Position numbers and translations under genes: made by a program | Notes under the pieces: model-generated | Databases searched by the model: none | What the model saw: the letters and a program-made list of their open reading frames with translations, nothing else | What the model was told of the DNA's origin: nothing | Source: Oribacterium sp. UBA6992 | Lineage (GTDB): Bacteria > Bacillota > Clostridia > Lachnospirales > Lachnospiraceae | Length of the DNA stretch: 6,421 nt | Direction: 5' to 3' | Assembly (NCBI GenBank): GCA_002449915.1 | Contig: DJXY01000200.1 | Location: 1-6,421 of the forward strand | Part shown: in pieces, positions 6,357 through 6,421 of the stretch | Position numbering within the stretch: the stretch's first letter is position 1 | How the letters are laid out: each line of letters opens with the position of its first letter

Positions 6357-6370
6357 GTAACACAGGTTAC
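6357..6370. repeat. 14-bp dyad GTAAC-ACAG-GTTAC
   Basis: Perfect five-base inverted arms around a four-base centre, about 100 bases upstream of the candidate promoter. The size and symmetry fit a site for a dimeric regulator, but no repressor gene is visible and it could be chance. Confidence 0.3.
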
Positions 6371-6421
6371 GGAAAAGCAGGCACTGCGGAACTACAATCT
6401 GATATGTAATGACCTTTGTCA

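Larger units (their letters stand above)
6131..6421. other. AT-rich upstream region without a convincing gene
   Basis: These 291 bases hold the probable control region of the operon. Visible elements are the candidate promoter (6229-6256), a GTAAC-ACAG-GTTAC dyad (6357-6370), two near-copies of TCGTAAATA(T)CAG (6258-6269 and 6293-6305, 35 bases apart), and GGAGTG twice, nine bases apart (6269-6274, 6278-6283). At the right edge, short open frames run off on both strands: plus strand from an ATG at 6351 (23 codons) and minus strand to a TAA at 6369-6367 (17 codons). Either could be a gene end, but neither shows recognisable features. No terminator hairpin with a T-tract was found. Confidence 0.5.

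Noticed and set aside
6351..6421. Divergent plus-strand gene starting at the ATG at 6351
   Set aside because: Only 23 codons are visible, there is no ribosome site or promoter of quality, and the peptide is not recognisable. It could be real, but the window does not support a call.

Overview
The window looks like a chromosomal segment from a Gram-positive member of the Clostridia, most likely Lachnospiraceae or a close relative. That placement rests on the kinds of proteins encoded: a very short Flp1-type type IVb pilin, a DUF5702-like membrane-anchored protein, a TadC with a large outer loop, and no secretin or other outer-membrane component. Base composition is moderate and purine-rich Shine-Dalgarno sites precede several genes. 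The family assignment is inference; no rRNA or other marker is present.

Every gene supported here lies on the minus strand, so the operon reads from right to left: about 6130 -> 1. In transcription order it holds a prepilin peptidase (5717-6130), a TadZ/CpaE-like ATPase with a degenerate receiver domain (4646-5644), the TadA/CpaF secretion ATPase (3460-4635), the platform proteins TadB (2733-3557) and TadC (1347-2729), the Flp pilin (1096-1293), and the first 369 codons of a DUF5702-like protein that leaves the window (1-1109). Gaps are mostly small (3-72 bp). TadA and TadB overlap by about 98 bp, and pilin and DUF5702 overlap by 14 bp. This suggests one transcript with translational coupling.

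Together the genes make a monoderm tight-adherence (Tad) pilus machine. The peptidase trims prepilin, TadZ probably positions the apparatus, TadA powers assembly from the cytoplasm, TadB/TadC form the inner-membrane platform, and Flp is the major subunit. The DUF5702 protein is probably a membrane-anchored, mostly extracellular accessory or minor component.

The right end (6131-6421) has no convincing gene. It is AT-rich, with a candidate promoter for the operon, a dyad and short direct repeats, and probably holds the operon's control region. The most interesting element is the roughly 220-residue extracytoplasmic insertion in TadC, part of which reads like a degenerate bacterial Ig-like domain.
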